From SHWB01 sp050246875 (GTDB taxonomy: Bacteria > Pseudomonadota > Alphaproteobacteria > UBA6615), in NCBI GenBank assembly GCA_050246875.1, contig JBFWVF010000002.1, forward strand, positions 1 through 64,000: DNA of 64,000 nt, given 5' to 3'. The notes under the pieces were generated by a model. The model was not told the origin of the DNA. It saw only the letters and a program-made list of their open reading frames with translations, and searched no databases. Position numbers and translations under genes: made by a program. Below are positions 15,677 through 23,834 of the stretch, piece by piece. The first letter of the stretch is position 1, and each line of letters starts with the position of its first letter.

Positions 15677-16494
15677 ACGCGCCGATCCCTGTCGAGCCGC
15701 TGCTGGCGCTGACCGGCGTGAGCCTGCGCCAGGGCGACACCACGACGCTGGAGGGCATCGACCTCGCCGTCGGCGGCGGCGAGATCGTCACCCTCATCGG
15801 CCCCAACGGCGCCGGCAAGACGACGCTGCTGCGCGTCGCGCTCGGCCTCGTCGCGCCCGATTCCGGTGCCGTCTGGCGGCGGCCGGGGCTCGTCGTCGGC
15901 TACATGCCGCAGCGCCTCGCGGTGGACGAGACGCTGCCGCTGACCGCCGGGCGTTTCCTCGCGCTGGGCGGAAGCGTGCCGCGCGCCCGCCGCGATGCCG
16001 TCGCCGCCGAAGCCAACATCGCGGCACTGCTCGGCCGGCCGGTGCAGCGCCTGTCGGGCGGCGAGATGCAGCGCGTGTTGCTGGCCCGCGCCCTGCTGCG
16101 CGACCCCGACCTGCTGGTGCTCGACGAACCGGCCCAGAGCCTCGACGTCACCGGCCAGGCGGAGTTCTACCGGCTGATCGCGGCGGTGCGGAAGCGGCGC
16201 GGCTGCGGCGTCCTGCTGGTCAGCCACGACCTGCACCTGGTGATGGGCGCCGCCGACCGCGTCGTCTGCCTGAACCACCACGTCTGCTGCACCGGCCTGC
16301 CGCACGACGTGCGCGCGCACCCGGCCTATCGCGCGCTGTTTCCCGTCGTCGAGGACCTCGCCGGCCTCGCCGTCTACACCCACGCGCACGATCACGAGCA
16401 CGCGCCGTCGGGCGCGGTGCTGCCGCACGACGACGAGTCCGCGCACGGACATCACCACCACCACGGCCCGCACGACCACGCCCGTCATGGATGA
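15673..16494 (+). CDS. znuC: Zinc ABC transporter ATP-binding protein ZnuC
   Basis: A 273-aa ATPase that powers zinc import. Walker A GPNGAGKTT, signature LSGGEMQRVLLARAL, Walker B LLVLDEPAQSLD and the H-loop LLVSHDL are all intact. The C-terminal 40 residues are extremely His-rich, including five His in a row, and could bind zinc on the cytoplasmic side. GTG 15673 is preferred over GTG 15640 because it overlaps the zur stop and removes eleven unconserved residues. The end overlaps znuB by eight bases. Confidence 0.94.
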   Translation: MNAPIPVEPLLALTGVSLRQGDTTTLEGIDLAVGGGEIVTLIGPNGAGKTTLLRVALGLVAPDSGAVWRRPGLVVGYMPQRLAVDETLPLTAGRFLALGGSVPRARRDAVAAEANIAALLGRPVQRLSGGEMQRVLLARALLRDPDLLVLDEPAQSLDVTGQAEFYRLIAAVRKRRGCGVLLVSHDLHLVMGAADRVVCLNHHVCCTGLPHDVRAHPAYRALFPVVEDLAGLAVYTHAHDHEHAPSGAVLPHDDESAHGHHHHHGPHDHARHG

Positions 16495-17278
16495 CTTCCT
16501 GCTGCGCGCGCTGGCCGGCGGCCTCGGGGTCGCGCTGGTCGCCGGGCCGCTCGGCGCCTTCGTGGTGTGGCGGCGGCTGGCCTATTTCGGCGACACGCTG
16601 TCGCACTCGGCCCTGCTCGGCATCGCCATCGGCCTCGCCGCCGGCATCGAGCCGGAGCTGACCACCGTCGCCGTCTGCGTCGGCCTTGCCGTCGTGCTGG
16701 TGGCGTTACAGCACCAGCGCTATCTCGCCGGCGACACGCTGCTCGGCATCCTCGCTCACAGCGCTCTGTCGCTCGGCCTTGTTGTCGTCGCCTTCATGCC
16801 GACCCTGCGGCTCGACCTGATGACGCTGCTGTTCGGCGACATCCTTGCCGTCACCGCGGTCGATCTCTACTGGATCTGGGGCGGCGGCGCCGTCGCGCTG
16901 GGACTGCTGGCGCTGCTGTGGCGGCCGCTGCTGGCGCTCACCGTGCACGAGGAGCTGGCGCGCGTCGAAGGCGTCAACGCGACGCTGGTGCGGCTCGGCT
17001 TCATGCTGCTGATCGCGCTGGTCATCGCCGTGGCGCTGAAGATCGTCGGCATCCTGCTGATCACGTCGCTGCTGATCGTGCCGGCCGCCGCCGCCCGCCG
17101 CTTCGCCGCCACGCCCGAGGCGATGGCCGTGCTGGCCGCGGTCGTCGGCGCCGTCGCCGTCGCCCTCGGCCTCGCCGGCTCCCTGGCGTGGGACACGCCG
17201 ACCGGCCCGTCGATCGTGGTCGCCGCCGCCACGCTGTTCGCCGCGGGCCTGCTGGTGCCGCTGCGGCGAAAGGTGTGA
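16487..17278 (+). CDS. znuB: Zinc ABC transporter permease ZnuB
   Basis: A 263-aa inner-membrane permease of the ABC-3 family. VVWRRLAYFGDTLSHSALLGIAIG is the highly conserved ZnuB/MntB segment, with its DTLSHSALLG box. About eight hydrophobic helices follow, and ARVEGVNATLVRLGFMLLIALVIAVALKIVG is the ATPase-contact region. With znuA, znuC and zur it forms a complete system. It ends at a convergent hairpin terminator (17284-17314). Confidence 0.94.
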   Translation: MDDFLLRALAGGLGVALVAGPLGAFVVWRRLAYFGDTLSHSALLGIAIGLAAGIEPELTTVAVCVGLAVVLVALQHQRYLAGDTLLGILAHSALSLGLVVVAFMPTLRLDLMTLLFGDILAVTAVDLYWIWGGGAVALGLLALLWRPLLALTVHEELARVEGVNATLVRLGFMLLIALVIAVALKIVGILLITSLLIVPAAAARRFAATPEAMAVLAAVVGAVAVALGLAGSLAWDTPTGPSIVVAAATLFAAGLLVPLRRKV

Positions 17279-17283
17279 ACGTC

Positions 17284-17314
17284 GCGTTTCCTCTCCCGGA
17301 CGGGGAGGAAACGC
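17284..17314. terminator. Hairpin terminator between convergent znuB and the thioesterase gene
   Basis: Stem GCGTTTCCTCTCC (17284-17296) with GGGGAGGAAACGC (17302-17314) and a five-base loop: 13 pairs including one G-U. It starts six bases after the znuB stop and ends six bases before the convergent gene's stop. Neither side has a clear T-tract, so it may be a weak or Rho-assisted bidirectional terminator. Confidence 0.65.
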
Positions 17315-17320
17315 CGCCCC

Positions 17321-17773
17321 TCAGCCCTCGACGACCAGCTTCTGCAGCACTTCGCGCGCGCGGTCGGGCACCGGCACCGGGCGCATGTCGCCCGGCACGA
17401 CATAGACGTGGACGAAGTGCCCCGTCGCCGCCGGCGCCTCGCGGCCGTCCTTGAAGATGCCGATCTCGTAGGTCACCGAGCTCCTGCCCAGCCGCCGCAC
17501 GCGCAGGCCGACCTCGAGGACGTCGGGAAAGGCGATCTCGCTGTGGAAGCGGCAGCCGGTCTCGACGACCATGCCGACCGGCCCCTTGGCCCGGAAATCG
17601 AGGCCGGTGAAGCGCACGAGGAACTCGTTCACCACCGTATCGAAGTAGGAATAGTAGGTGACGTTGTTGACGTGGCCGTAGACGTCGTTGTCCATCCAGC
17701 GCGTCGGCACGGTGAGGAAATGACGGTAGTCGGACCGCCGCAGGTTGCGCTCGGCCTTGGCATCGTCGGTCAT
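17321..17773 (-). CDS. Acyl-CoA thioesterase, hotdog fold (4-hydroxybenzoyl-CoA thioesterase type)
   Basis: A 150-aa hotdog-fold enzyme. The active-site signature is RWMDNDVYGHVNNVTYYSYFDT (residues 25-46), with the Asp of the DxxGHxNN motif that activates water on the thioester. The later VVETGCRFHSEIAFPDVLEVGLRV matches the family. It hydrolyses acyl-CoA, but the substrate is not determined. Start ATG 17773 overlaps the stop of the upstream alpha/beta hydrolase (ATGA), so it is the last gene of a metY-hydrolase-thioesterase unit. Confidence 0.87.
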   Translation of the reverse strand: MTDDAKAERNLRRSDYRHFLTVPTRWMDNDVYGHVNNVTYYSYFDTVVNEFLVRFTGLDFRAKGPVGMVVETGCRFHSEIAFPDVLEVGLRVRRLGRSSVTYEIGIFKDGREAPAATGHFVHVYVVPGDMRPVPVPDRAREVLQKLVVEG

Positions 17774-18570
17774 GTCACGCTCGCAAGGAAACGGTGGATC
17801 GCGTCGGTGGTCTCGTTCGGCCGCTCGACCATGATCATGTGGCCGGTGTCGGGGAACACCTCCATGCGCGCGCCGGCGATCGCCTTCGCCAGCGTCTCGC
17901 CGGCGCGCGGCGGCGTCATCCGGTCCGCGCCGCCGGCAAGCAGCAGCGTCGGACAGACGACCTTCGCCGCGGCGTCCGGGCCGCCCTCCCAGGTGTCGCA
18001 GGCGACGAGGTCGGCGGCGAGCGCGCCGGCGGGCGCCGCGGCGATGAGGCGGCGGCCGCCGCCGGCCATCCACATGCCCGGCGCGGTGTTGCCGCCCAGC
18101 CGCGCCTCGCGGCCGAAGCCCCATTCGGTGATCAGTTCGATCGCCAGCGCCGGGTCGTCCTTCGCCGCCGCGACGAGGTCGGCGTGCACGGCGATCTTCG
18201 GCGCGCTGCCGAGCAGCACCAGCGCCGTAGCGCGTTGCGGCGCCGCGGCGGCGGCGGCGAGCGCGACAAGCGAGCCCATCGAATGTCCGACGAGCGCCGC
18301 CTTCTCCGCGCCGACCGCGTCGAGCACCTGCCACAGCCAGCCGGCGAGCGCAGGGATGGTCGCCTCGGGCGGCCCGTCGGAGCGGCCGTGGCCGGGCAGG
18401 TCGGGCACCAGCACGCTGTAGCCGTGATGCGCGAAGAAGCGCGCCTGCAGCGCCCAGAAGGTGTGGTCGGTGCCGGCGCCGTGCACCAGCACGAGGGCCG
18501 GCTTCGCGGCGGCAAAGGGCTGGCCGCCGGTGTGGACGAAGACGCGGCGCCTGTCGAGCGTGATCTGCAT
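17770..18570 (-). CDS. Alpha/beta-fold hydrolase
   Basis: A 266-aa hydrolase with the oxyanion segment LVHGAGTDHTFW, nucleophile elbow VGHSMGS (Ser around residue 95) and catalytic His in DTGHMIMVERP. LLLAGGADRMTPP carries the acidic residue. There is no signal peptide. ATG 18570 has AGGAGG eight bases upstream. It is similar to ester or enol-lactone hydrolases, but the substrate cannot be assigned. The gene lies 12 bp after metY and overlaps the thioesterase, suggesting one transcript. Confidence 0.85.
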   Translation of the reverse strand: MQITLDRRRVFVHTGGQPFAAAKPALVLVHGAGTDHTFWALQARFFAHHGYSVLVPDLPGHGRSDGPPEATIPALAGWLWQVLDAVGAEKAALVGHSMGSLVALAAAAAAPQRATALVLLGSAPKIAVHADLVAAAKDDPALAIELITEWGFGREARLGGNTAPGMWMAGGGRRLIAAAPAGALAADLVACDTWEGGPDAAAKVVCPTLLLAGGADRMTPPRAGETLAKAIAGARMEVFPDTGHMIMVERPNETTDAIHRFLASVT

Positions 18571-18582
18571 GGTGGCGCCCTC

Positions 18583-19887
18583 CTAGCGCTGCGAGGCGCG
18601 CAGCGCCTGGCGCAGATCGTCGATCAGGTCGTCGGGATGTTCGAGCCCCAGCGACAGGCGGATCAGCTCCTCGCCGACGCCGGCGGCGGCGAGCTGCGCC
18701 GCGTTCATCTGCTGGTGCGTCGTGCTCGCGGGGTGGATGACCAGCGACTTGCCGTCGCCGACATTGGCGAGGTGCGAGAACAGCCCCAGCGTCTCGATGA
18801 ACTTCGCGCCCGACGCGCGCGCGCCGGCCTTGCCCGGCTTGATGCCGAAGGTGACGATCGAGCCTGGGCCGTCGGGCAGCAGGCGTTGCGCCAGCGCGTG
18901 GTCGGGATGGCTCGCGAGGCCCGGCCACGACACCCATGCCACCTCTTCGGCCTTCTCCAGGTATGCGGCGACGGCGCGGGCATTGGCGACGTGGCGCGCC
19001 ATGCGCAGCGGCAGCGTCTCCAGCCCCTGCAGCAGGTAGAAGGCGGTCTGCGGCGCCATGCAGGCGCCGAAATCGCGCAGGCCCTCGGCGCGGGCGCGCA
19101 TGATGAAGGCGCCCGGCCCGAACTCCTCGGCGAAGTCGAGGCCGTGATAGCCGGCATAGGGCTCTGTCAGGGTGGGGAACCTGCCCGACCCTTCCCAGTC
19201 GAAGCGGCCGCCGTCGACCAGCACGCCGCCGATGGCGACGCCGTGGCCGCCGATCCATTTGGTCGCCGAATGCAGGATCAGGTCGGCGCCGTGCTCGAAG
19301 GGCCGCATCAGCGCCGGCGTGGTGAAGGTGGCGTCCACCAGCAGCGGCAGGCCGGCCTCGTGCGCCACCCGCGCGACGGCCGGCACGTCGAGCACTTCGA
19401 GGCCGGGATTGCCGATCGTCTCGGCGAAGACGAGGCGCGTCTCGGGGCGGATGGCGGCGGCGAAGTCCTCCGGCCGGCGCGGGTCGACCAGCGTCGTCGT
19501 GATGCCGAAACGCGGCAGGGTATGGCCGAACAGGTTGTGGCTGCCGCCATAGAGGGCGCGCGAAGCGACGATATGCCCGCCGGCCCCCATCAGGGTCGTG
19601 ACCGCCAGCACGAGGGCGGCATGACCGCTCGCCGTCGCCACCGCGCCGACGCCGCCTTCCAGCGCCGCCACGCGCTCCTCGAAGACGGCGACGGTGGGGT
19701 TGGAGATGCGGCTGTAGATGTGGCCGGGCCGCTCGAGGTTGAACAGGCTGGCGGCATGGTCGACGTCGGGAAAGACGTAGGAGGTGGTCTGGTAGATCGG
19801 CTGGGCGCGGGCGCCGGTCGCGGGATCGGGCTGCTGGCCGGCGTGCAGCGACAGCGTCTCGAAGCGGAAATGCCGCGGTTCGACCAT
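18583..19887 (-). CDS. O-acetylhomoserine aminocarboxypropyltransferase (MetY-like)
   Basis: A 434-aa PLP enzyme of the Cys/Met metabolism family that makes homocysteine from O-acetylhomoserine and sulfide. SLHAGQQPDPATGARAQPIYQTTSYVFPD is the classic N-terminus, YSRISNPT holds PLP-phosphate contacts, and the PLP Lys is in LILHSATKWIGGHG. The C-terminal VGEELIRLSLGLEHPDDLIDDL is typical. ATG 19887 starts just before the conserved region. It heads the unit with the hydrolase and thioesterase. O-succinylhomoserine as substrate cannot be excluded. Confidence 0.92.
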   Translation of the reverse strand: MVEPRHFRFETLSLHAGQQPDPATGARAQPIYQTTSYVFPDVDHAASLFNLERPGHIYSRISNPTVAVFEERVAALEGGVGAVATASGHAALVLAVTTLMGAGGHIVASRALYGGSHNLFGHTLPRFGITTTLVDPRRPEDFAAAIRPETRLVFAETIGNPGLEVLDVPAVARVAHEAGLPLLVDATFTTPALMRPFEHGADLILHSATKWIGGHGVAIGGVLVDGGRFDWEGSGRFPTLTEPYAGYHGLDFAEEFGPGAFIMRARAEGLRDFGACMAPQTAFYLLQGLETLPLRMARHVANARAVAAYLEKAEEVAWVSWPGLASHPDHALAQRLLPDGPGSIVTFGIKPGKAGARASGAKFIETLGLFSHLANVGDGKSLVIHPASTTHQQMNAAQLAAAGVGEELIRLSLGLEHPDDLIDDLRQALRASQR

Positions 19888-20212
19888 GGCGGGCCTCGTC
19901 GGCGGGTGAAGGGCGGCGGACCTTATCGCAGCCCGGCGGGGCCGCAAAACGGAACCGCCCCGACCCGGGGGCGGGGCGGAGCGGCTCGCGATCGACAGGA
20001 AGCAGGAGACGTAGGGGGCCCGAGGCGCCCCGCCGGTCGTCGCTCTAGGGGGGGTGCGAGCACCGGCACGGGGAGAGTGGCGCGAGTCTGCCTAACGAAA
20101 GGTTAACGCCCTTGTTCCGCCCGATGGGCGGTCCACCTCACGGCCCTCGCCTGACGCGTCGCCGCGCGCCATCATGCGCCCGCCGGCCAGGACGGCCGGA
20201 CGGGGGACAGGC
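19888..20212. other. Divergent intergenic region between metY and the monooxygenase gene
   Basis: This 325-base region holds no supported gene. It contains a GC hairpin CCGCCCC (19955-19961) with GGGGCGG (19973-19979), a second dyad GGGGGCCCGAGGCGCCCC around 20014-20031, and the less GC-rich stretch TGCCTAACGAAAGGTTAACGCC around 20090-20111, which contains GTTAAC. Promoters for both genes should lie here. I considered small-RNA genes (SRP RNA, 6S) but found no matching core. Confidence 0.45.
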
Positions 20213-21982
20213 ATGCCGGACGGTTCGGCCGACACGCTTCTGACGATGACGCAGCGCTGGCTCGCCGCCTTCGAGGCCGCGCTCGTGCGCGGCGACGCGA
20301 CGGCGCTGGCGGCGCTGTTCGCCCCCGACGGCCACTGGCGCGACCTGCTGGCGCTGACCTGGCGCGTCGGCACGCTCAGCGGCGCCCCGGCCATCGCCAC
20401 GGCGCTGACGGGCGGCGACCGCCTCGCCGCGACGGATTTCGCCATCGCCCCCGGCCGCACGCCACCGCGCCGCGTGACCCGTGCCGGCGTCGAAACCATC
20501 GAGGCCATCTTCCGCTTCCACGGCGCCGCCGGCCCCGGCGAGGGCGTGGTGCGCCTGCTGCCCGGCGATGCCGCGACGCCGGCGCGAGCCTGGACGCTGC
20601 TGACGGCGCTCGCCGCACTCGACGGCCACCCCGAGGCGACCGGCGCGGCGCGGCCGACGGGGGCCGCGTATTCGCGCGACTTCCGCGGCCCCAACTGGCT
20701 CGACAGGCGGCGTGCGGCGGCGGCCTATGCCGACCGTGATCCCGCGGTTCTCGTCGTCGGCGCCGGCCAGGCCGGGCTGTCGATCGCCGCGCGGCTCGGC
20801 CGCCTCGGCGTCGATACGCTGGTGGTCGAACGCAATGCCCGCGTCGGCGACAACTGGCGCCACCGCTACCATGCGCTGACGCTGCACAACCAGGTGCACG
20901 TCAACCACCTGCCCTACATGCCGTTCCCGCCGAGCTGGCCGGTCTACATCCCCAAGGACATGCTGGCCTTCTGGTTCGAAACCTATGCCGAGGCGATGGA
21001 ACTCAACGTGTGGTGCGGCAGCGAGCTGGCGCGCGCGCGGTACGACGAAGCCGTCGCGCGATGGGATGCGACGCTGCGGCGGGCGGACGGCACCGAACGC
21101 ATCGTGCGCCCGCGCCACATCGTCATGGCGACCGGGGTCAGCGGCATTCCGCTGCGCCCCGAGCTTCCCGGCCTGACCGACTTCGCGGGCACCGTGCTGC
21201 ACGCCGGCGAATGGCGCGATGGCGCGGAATGGGCCGGCCGCCGCGCCATCGTCGTCGGCACCGGCACCAGCGGCCACGACATTGCGCAGGACCTGCACGC
21301 CGCCGGTGCCGCCGTGACGATGGTGCAGCGCAGCCCGACCATGGTCGTCAACCTCGAGCCGAGCGCTCAGCTTCCCTACGCGCTCTACGAGGAAGGCCCG
21401 GACCTCGCCGACTGCGACCTGCTCGCCGCCGCGATGCCGCTGGCGCCGCTGCGCGCGGCACACCGCCTGCTGACGGCGCGGGCACGCGAACTCGACCGCA
21501 AGCTGCTCGACGGCCTCGAACGCAGGGGCTTCCGCCTTGCCTTCGGGCCCGACGATACCGGCTGGCAGTTCAGCTACCTGACGCGCGGCGGCGGCTACTA
21601 CTTCAACGTCGGTTGCTCCGAGCTGATCGTCGCGGGCGAGGTCGGGCTGGTGCAATACGCCGATCTCGACCACTTCGAGCCCGCCGGCGCGCGCCGGCGC
21701 GACGGCGCGTTGCTGGCGGCCGACCTCGTCGTGCTGGCGACCGGATACCGCGGCCAGGAAGCGCTGGTCGGCCGGCTGTTCGGCGACGCGGTGGCCCGGC
21801 GGGTCGGGCCGATCTGGGGCTTCGACGAGACGCGGCAGGAACTCAACGCCATGTGGACGCGCACCGGCCAGCCCGGCCTGTGGTTCATCGCCGGCAGCTT
21901 CGCCCAGTGCCGAATCTATTCCAGGGTGCTGGCCTTGCAGATCGGCGCCATCGAGGCCGGGCTGCTCGACGCCGCGGCTTAG
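20213..21982 (+). CDS. Flavin-containing monooxygenase with N-terminal NTF2-like domain
   Basis: A 589-aa NAD(P)H/FAD-dependent monooxygenase. Residues about 8-140 look like an NTF2/SnoaL-like domain (WLAAFEAALVRGDATALAALFAPDGHWRD). The FAD motif GAGQAGLSIAARL follows near residue 183, the NADPH motif GTGTSGHDIAQDL near 348 and the C-terminal ATGYRG motif near 510, the order expected of FMO/Baeyer-Villiger-like enzymes. ATG 20213 has a GGGGGA-like site upstream. The substrate is unknown. The hydroxyacid oxidase gene follows after 45 bp, suggesting a shared oxidative route. Confidence 0.85.
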   Translation: MPDGSADTLLTMTQRWLAAFEAALVRGDATALAALFAPDGHWRDLLALTWRVGTLSGAPAIATALTGGDRLAATDFAIAPGRTPPRRVTRAGVETIEAIFRFHGAAGPGEGVVRLLPGDAATPARAWTLLTALAALDGHPEATGAARPTGAAYSRDFRGPNWLDRRRAAAAYADRDPAVLVVGAGQAGLSIAARLGRLGVDTLVVERNARVGDNWRHRYHALTLHNQVHVNHLPYMPFPPSWPVYIPKDMLAFWFETYAEAMELNVWCGSELARARYDEAVARWDATLRRADGTERIVRPRHIVMATGVSGIPLRPELPGLTDFAGTVLHAGEWRDGAEWAGRRAIVVGTGTSGHDIAQDLHAAGAAVTMVQRSPTMVVNLEPSAQLPYALYEEGPDLADCDLLAAAMPLAPLRAAHRLLTARARELDRKLLDGLERRGFRLAFGPDDTGWQFSYLTRGGGYYFNVGCSELIVAGEVGLVQYADLDHFEPAGARRRDGALLAADLVVLATGYRGQEALVGRLFGDAVARRVGPIWGFDETRQELNAMWTRTGQPGLWFIAGSFAQCRIYSRVLALQIGAIEAGLLDAAA

Positions 21983-22027
21983 GACGGGCCCCGCAGGCCA
22001 GCGCACTTCATCAGGAACGATCCGGAC

Positions 22028-23203
22028 ATGGTCAAGGTATCCGACGCCCTCAACATCGACGAGCTGCGGCAGCAGGCGGAACGGCGGCTCCCCGCCTTCC
22101 TGTTCAAGTACGTCGAGCGGCCCTCGGGCAACGGCATGGGCGTGGTGCGCAACGTCGCCGGCTTCGAAAAGTACCAGATGGTGCCGCGCGCACTGACGCG
22201 CATCGCGCCGCTCGATACCGGCCGCACCATCTTCGGCCGCCGCTACGCCCTGCCCTTCGGCATCTCCGCCGTCGGCGGGCTCGGCATGTTCTGGCCACAG
22301 GCCGAGGAACACCTCGCCGCCGTCGCGCGCGATTTCAACATCCCGTTCATGCTGTCGGGCGTGTCGACGCAGTCGATGGAGACCATCGCCCGCATCGCGC
22401 CCGGGCAGGTGTGGAGCCAGCTCTACCCGGCAACAGACGACGCCATCACCGACGGCATGATCGCCCAGGCGCACAACGCCGGCATCGAGGTGCTTGCCGT
22501 CTCGGTCGACTACCCGGTGGCCAATCGCAGCGAGGTGCCGCTGCGTACCGGCGTGACGCTGCGCGGCGGCATCGACTGGCGCAAATGGCCGTCGATCCTC
22601 GGCGACCTGCTGACCCACCCGGCCTGGCTCGCCCGCTTCCTCGCCAGCGGCGGCGTGCCGGCGCTGGAAAGCTGGCGGCCCTACGCGCCGCCCGGCAGCT
22701 CGACGGCAGACATCTTCCGCTTCTACGCCAGCGTCTGGCCGCCGAATCTGGTCTGGCGCGACATCGACCGCATCCGCGCGCTGTGGAAGGGCAAACTGGT
22801 GATCAAGGGCCTGCTCGCCCCCGACGACGTCGCCGAGGCCTACCGACGCGGCGCCGACGGCGTGGTCGTGTCGAACCACGGCGGCAACCGGCTGGACTTC
22901 ATGCCGGCAAGCGTCGACAGCCTGATCGCGGTGCGGCACGCGGTCCCGGACGCGCATCCGCTGCTCTTCGACGGCGGCATCCGGCGCGGCGCCGACGTGC
23001 TCAAGGCCATCGCCCTCGGCGCCGATTTCTGCTTCCTCGGCCGGGCCTTCCTCTACGGCGTGTCGGCCGGCGGCCGGGCCGGTGCGGAGCGCACGGCGTG
23101 CCTGCTGCGCGACGAACTGGCGAATGCCCAGGCGATGCTGGGCTGCGCCAGCCTCGACACCATGACGCGCGACATGATCTTCGCCCTGCCGCCCGGTGCC
23201 TGA
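22028..23203 (+). CDS. FMN-dependent alpha-hydroxy acid oxidase/dehydrogenase
   Basis: A 391-aa TIM-barrel flavoenzyme of the lactate/mandelate/glycolate oxidase family. FMN and active-site features are GISAVGGLGMF, QLYPATDD, LVIKGLLAPDDV (FMN Lys), SNHGGNRLD (catalytic His) and LFDGGIRRGADVLKAIALGA. The classic SNHGGRQLD is changed to SNHGGNRLD, so the substrate-carboxylate Arg is shifted or lost, and N-terminal residues also differ. The specificity is therefore not that of standard lactate dehydrogenase. ATG 22028 has AGGAA upstream. It probably forms an operon with the preceding monooxygenase. Confidence 0.87.
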   Translation: MVKVSDALNIDELRQQAERRLPAFLFKYVERPSGNGMGVVRNVAGFEKYQMVPRALTRIAPLDTGRTIFGRRYALPFGISAVGGLGMFWPQAEEHLAAVARDFNIPFMLSGVSTQSMETIARIAPGQVWSQLYPATDDAITDGMIAQAHNAGIEVLAVSVDYPVANRSEVPLRTGVTLRGGIDWRKWPSILGDLLTHPAWLARFLASGGVPALESWRPYAPPGSSTADIFRFYASVWPPNLVWRDIDRIRALWKGKLVIKGLLAPDDVAEAYRRGADGVVVSNHGGNRLDFMPASVDSLIAVRHAVPDAHPLLFDGGIRRGADVLKAIALGADFCFLGRAFLYGVSAGGRAGAERTACLLRDELANAQAMLGCASLDTMTRDMIFALPPGA

Positions 23204-23223
23204 GGAGAGGTGCGAAGCCGCGT

Positions 23224-23757
23224 CTAGCGGTTGGCGACGCCGCCGCCGTTGTCGGCGCGCCACGATGTCAGCAACGCCGTCGACAGGTCGATGACAGCGC
23301 GCTGCACCAGACCGGCATGTTCGGCGATGGCCGAGGTCGCCGTGGTGCCGCGCTGCCACAGCACGATGTGGCCGCTGCGCAGCCAGCCGACGGCCGTATC
23401 GAAATAGGATACGCGCCGGTAGGTGCCCAGCATCGGCGCCGTGGCACAGACGCCGGTATCGGAGTCGTAGCCGGTCAGCACGGTGAGCGCGATCGTCACG
23501 TCGGCGGCCGGCCTGACCGCGAGCCCGCCGGCGCGCAGGCCGTCGGACAGCACCGGCAGCAGGCGCTGCAGATCGACGCCGCAGCTCGCCGCATCGGGCG
23601 TGGTCTGGTTGATGGCGATGCGGACCGCGGCGACACCGGCGAGGTCGGCCGCCTCCGCATCGTCGGCCCGCACGGTGACGGGCACGGCCACCAGTGGAAC
23701 GGCCGCCAGCAGAACGGCAAACAGCGCCGGCCGGAACCACGAAACACCGTTGAGCAA
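23224..23757 (-). CDS. Secreted protein of unknown function
   Basis: I do not recognise this protein. It is 177 aa with a hydrophobic N-terminal signal peptide (about residues 1-31, ending VTVRA) and three Cys in the mature part. TTG 23757 is chosen because AAGGAG lies six bases upstream, inside the coding sequence of a longer frame that would start at GTG 23775 without a ribosome binding site. It is divergent from the CusB-like adaptor gene 77 bases away, so it may belong to the metal locus. The periplasmic location is inferred. Confidence 0.6.
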   Translation of the reverse strand: MLNGVSWFRPALFAVLLAAVPLVAVPVTVRADDAEAADLAGVAAVRIAINQTTPDAASCGVDLQRLLPVLSDGLRAGGLAVRPAADVTIALTVLTGYDSDTGVCATAPMLGTYRRVSYFDTAVGWLRSGHIVLWQRGTTATSAIAEHAGLVQRAVIDLSTALLTSWRADNGGGVANR

Positions 23758-23834
23758 GCGTCGCTCCTTCGCCACCGCGCGGCCGCACGACGTGCGGCGC
23801 CATCCGATACTAGTGTGCCCGGGCCACGGTCGCT

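Noticed and set aside
19980..20100. A possible SRP RNA or other structured RNA, because of GACAGGAAGCAGGAGACG.
   Set aside because: The conserved SRP core (GGTCAGG...GGAAGCAGCC) is absent and the flanks do not pair convincingly.
20138..23803. A minus-strand open frame of 1221 codons opposite the monooxygenase and oxidase genes.
   Set aside because: It shows no family motifs and overlaps two clear flavoenzymes and part of another gene; shadow of GC-rich codon usage.
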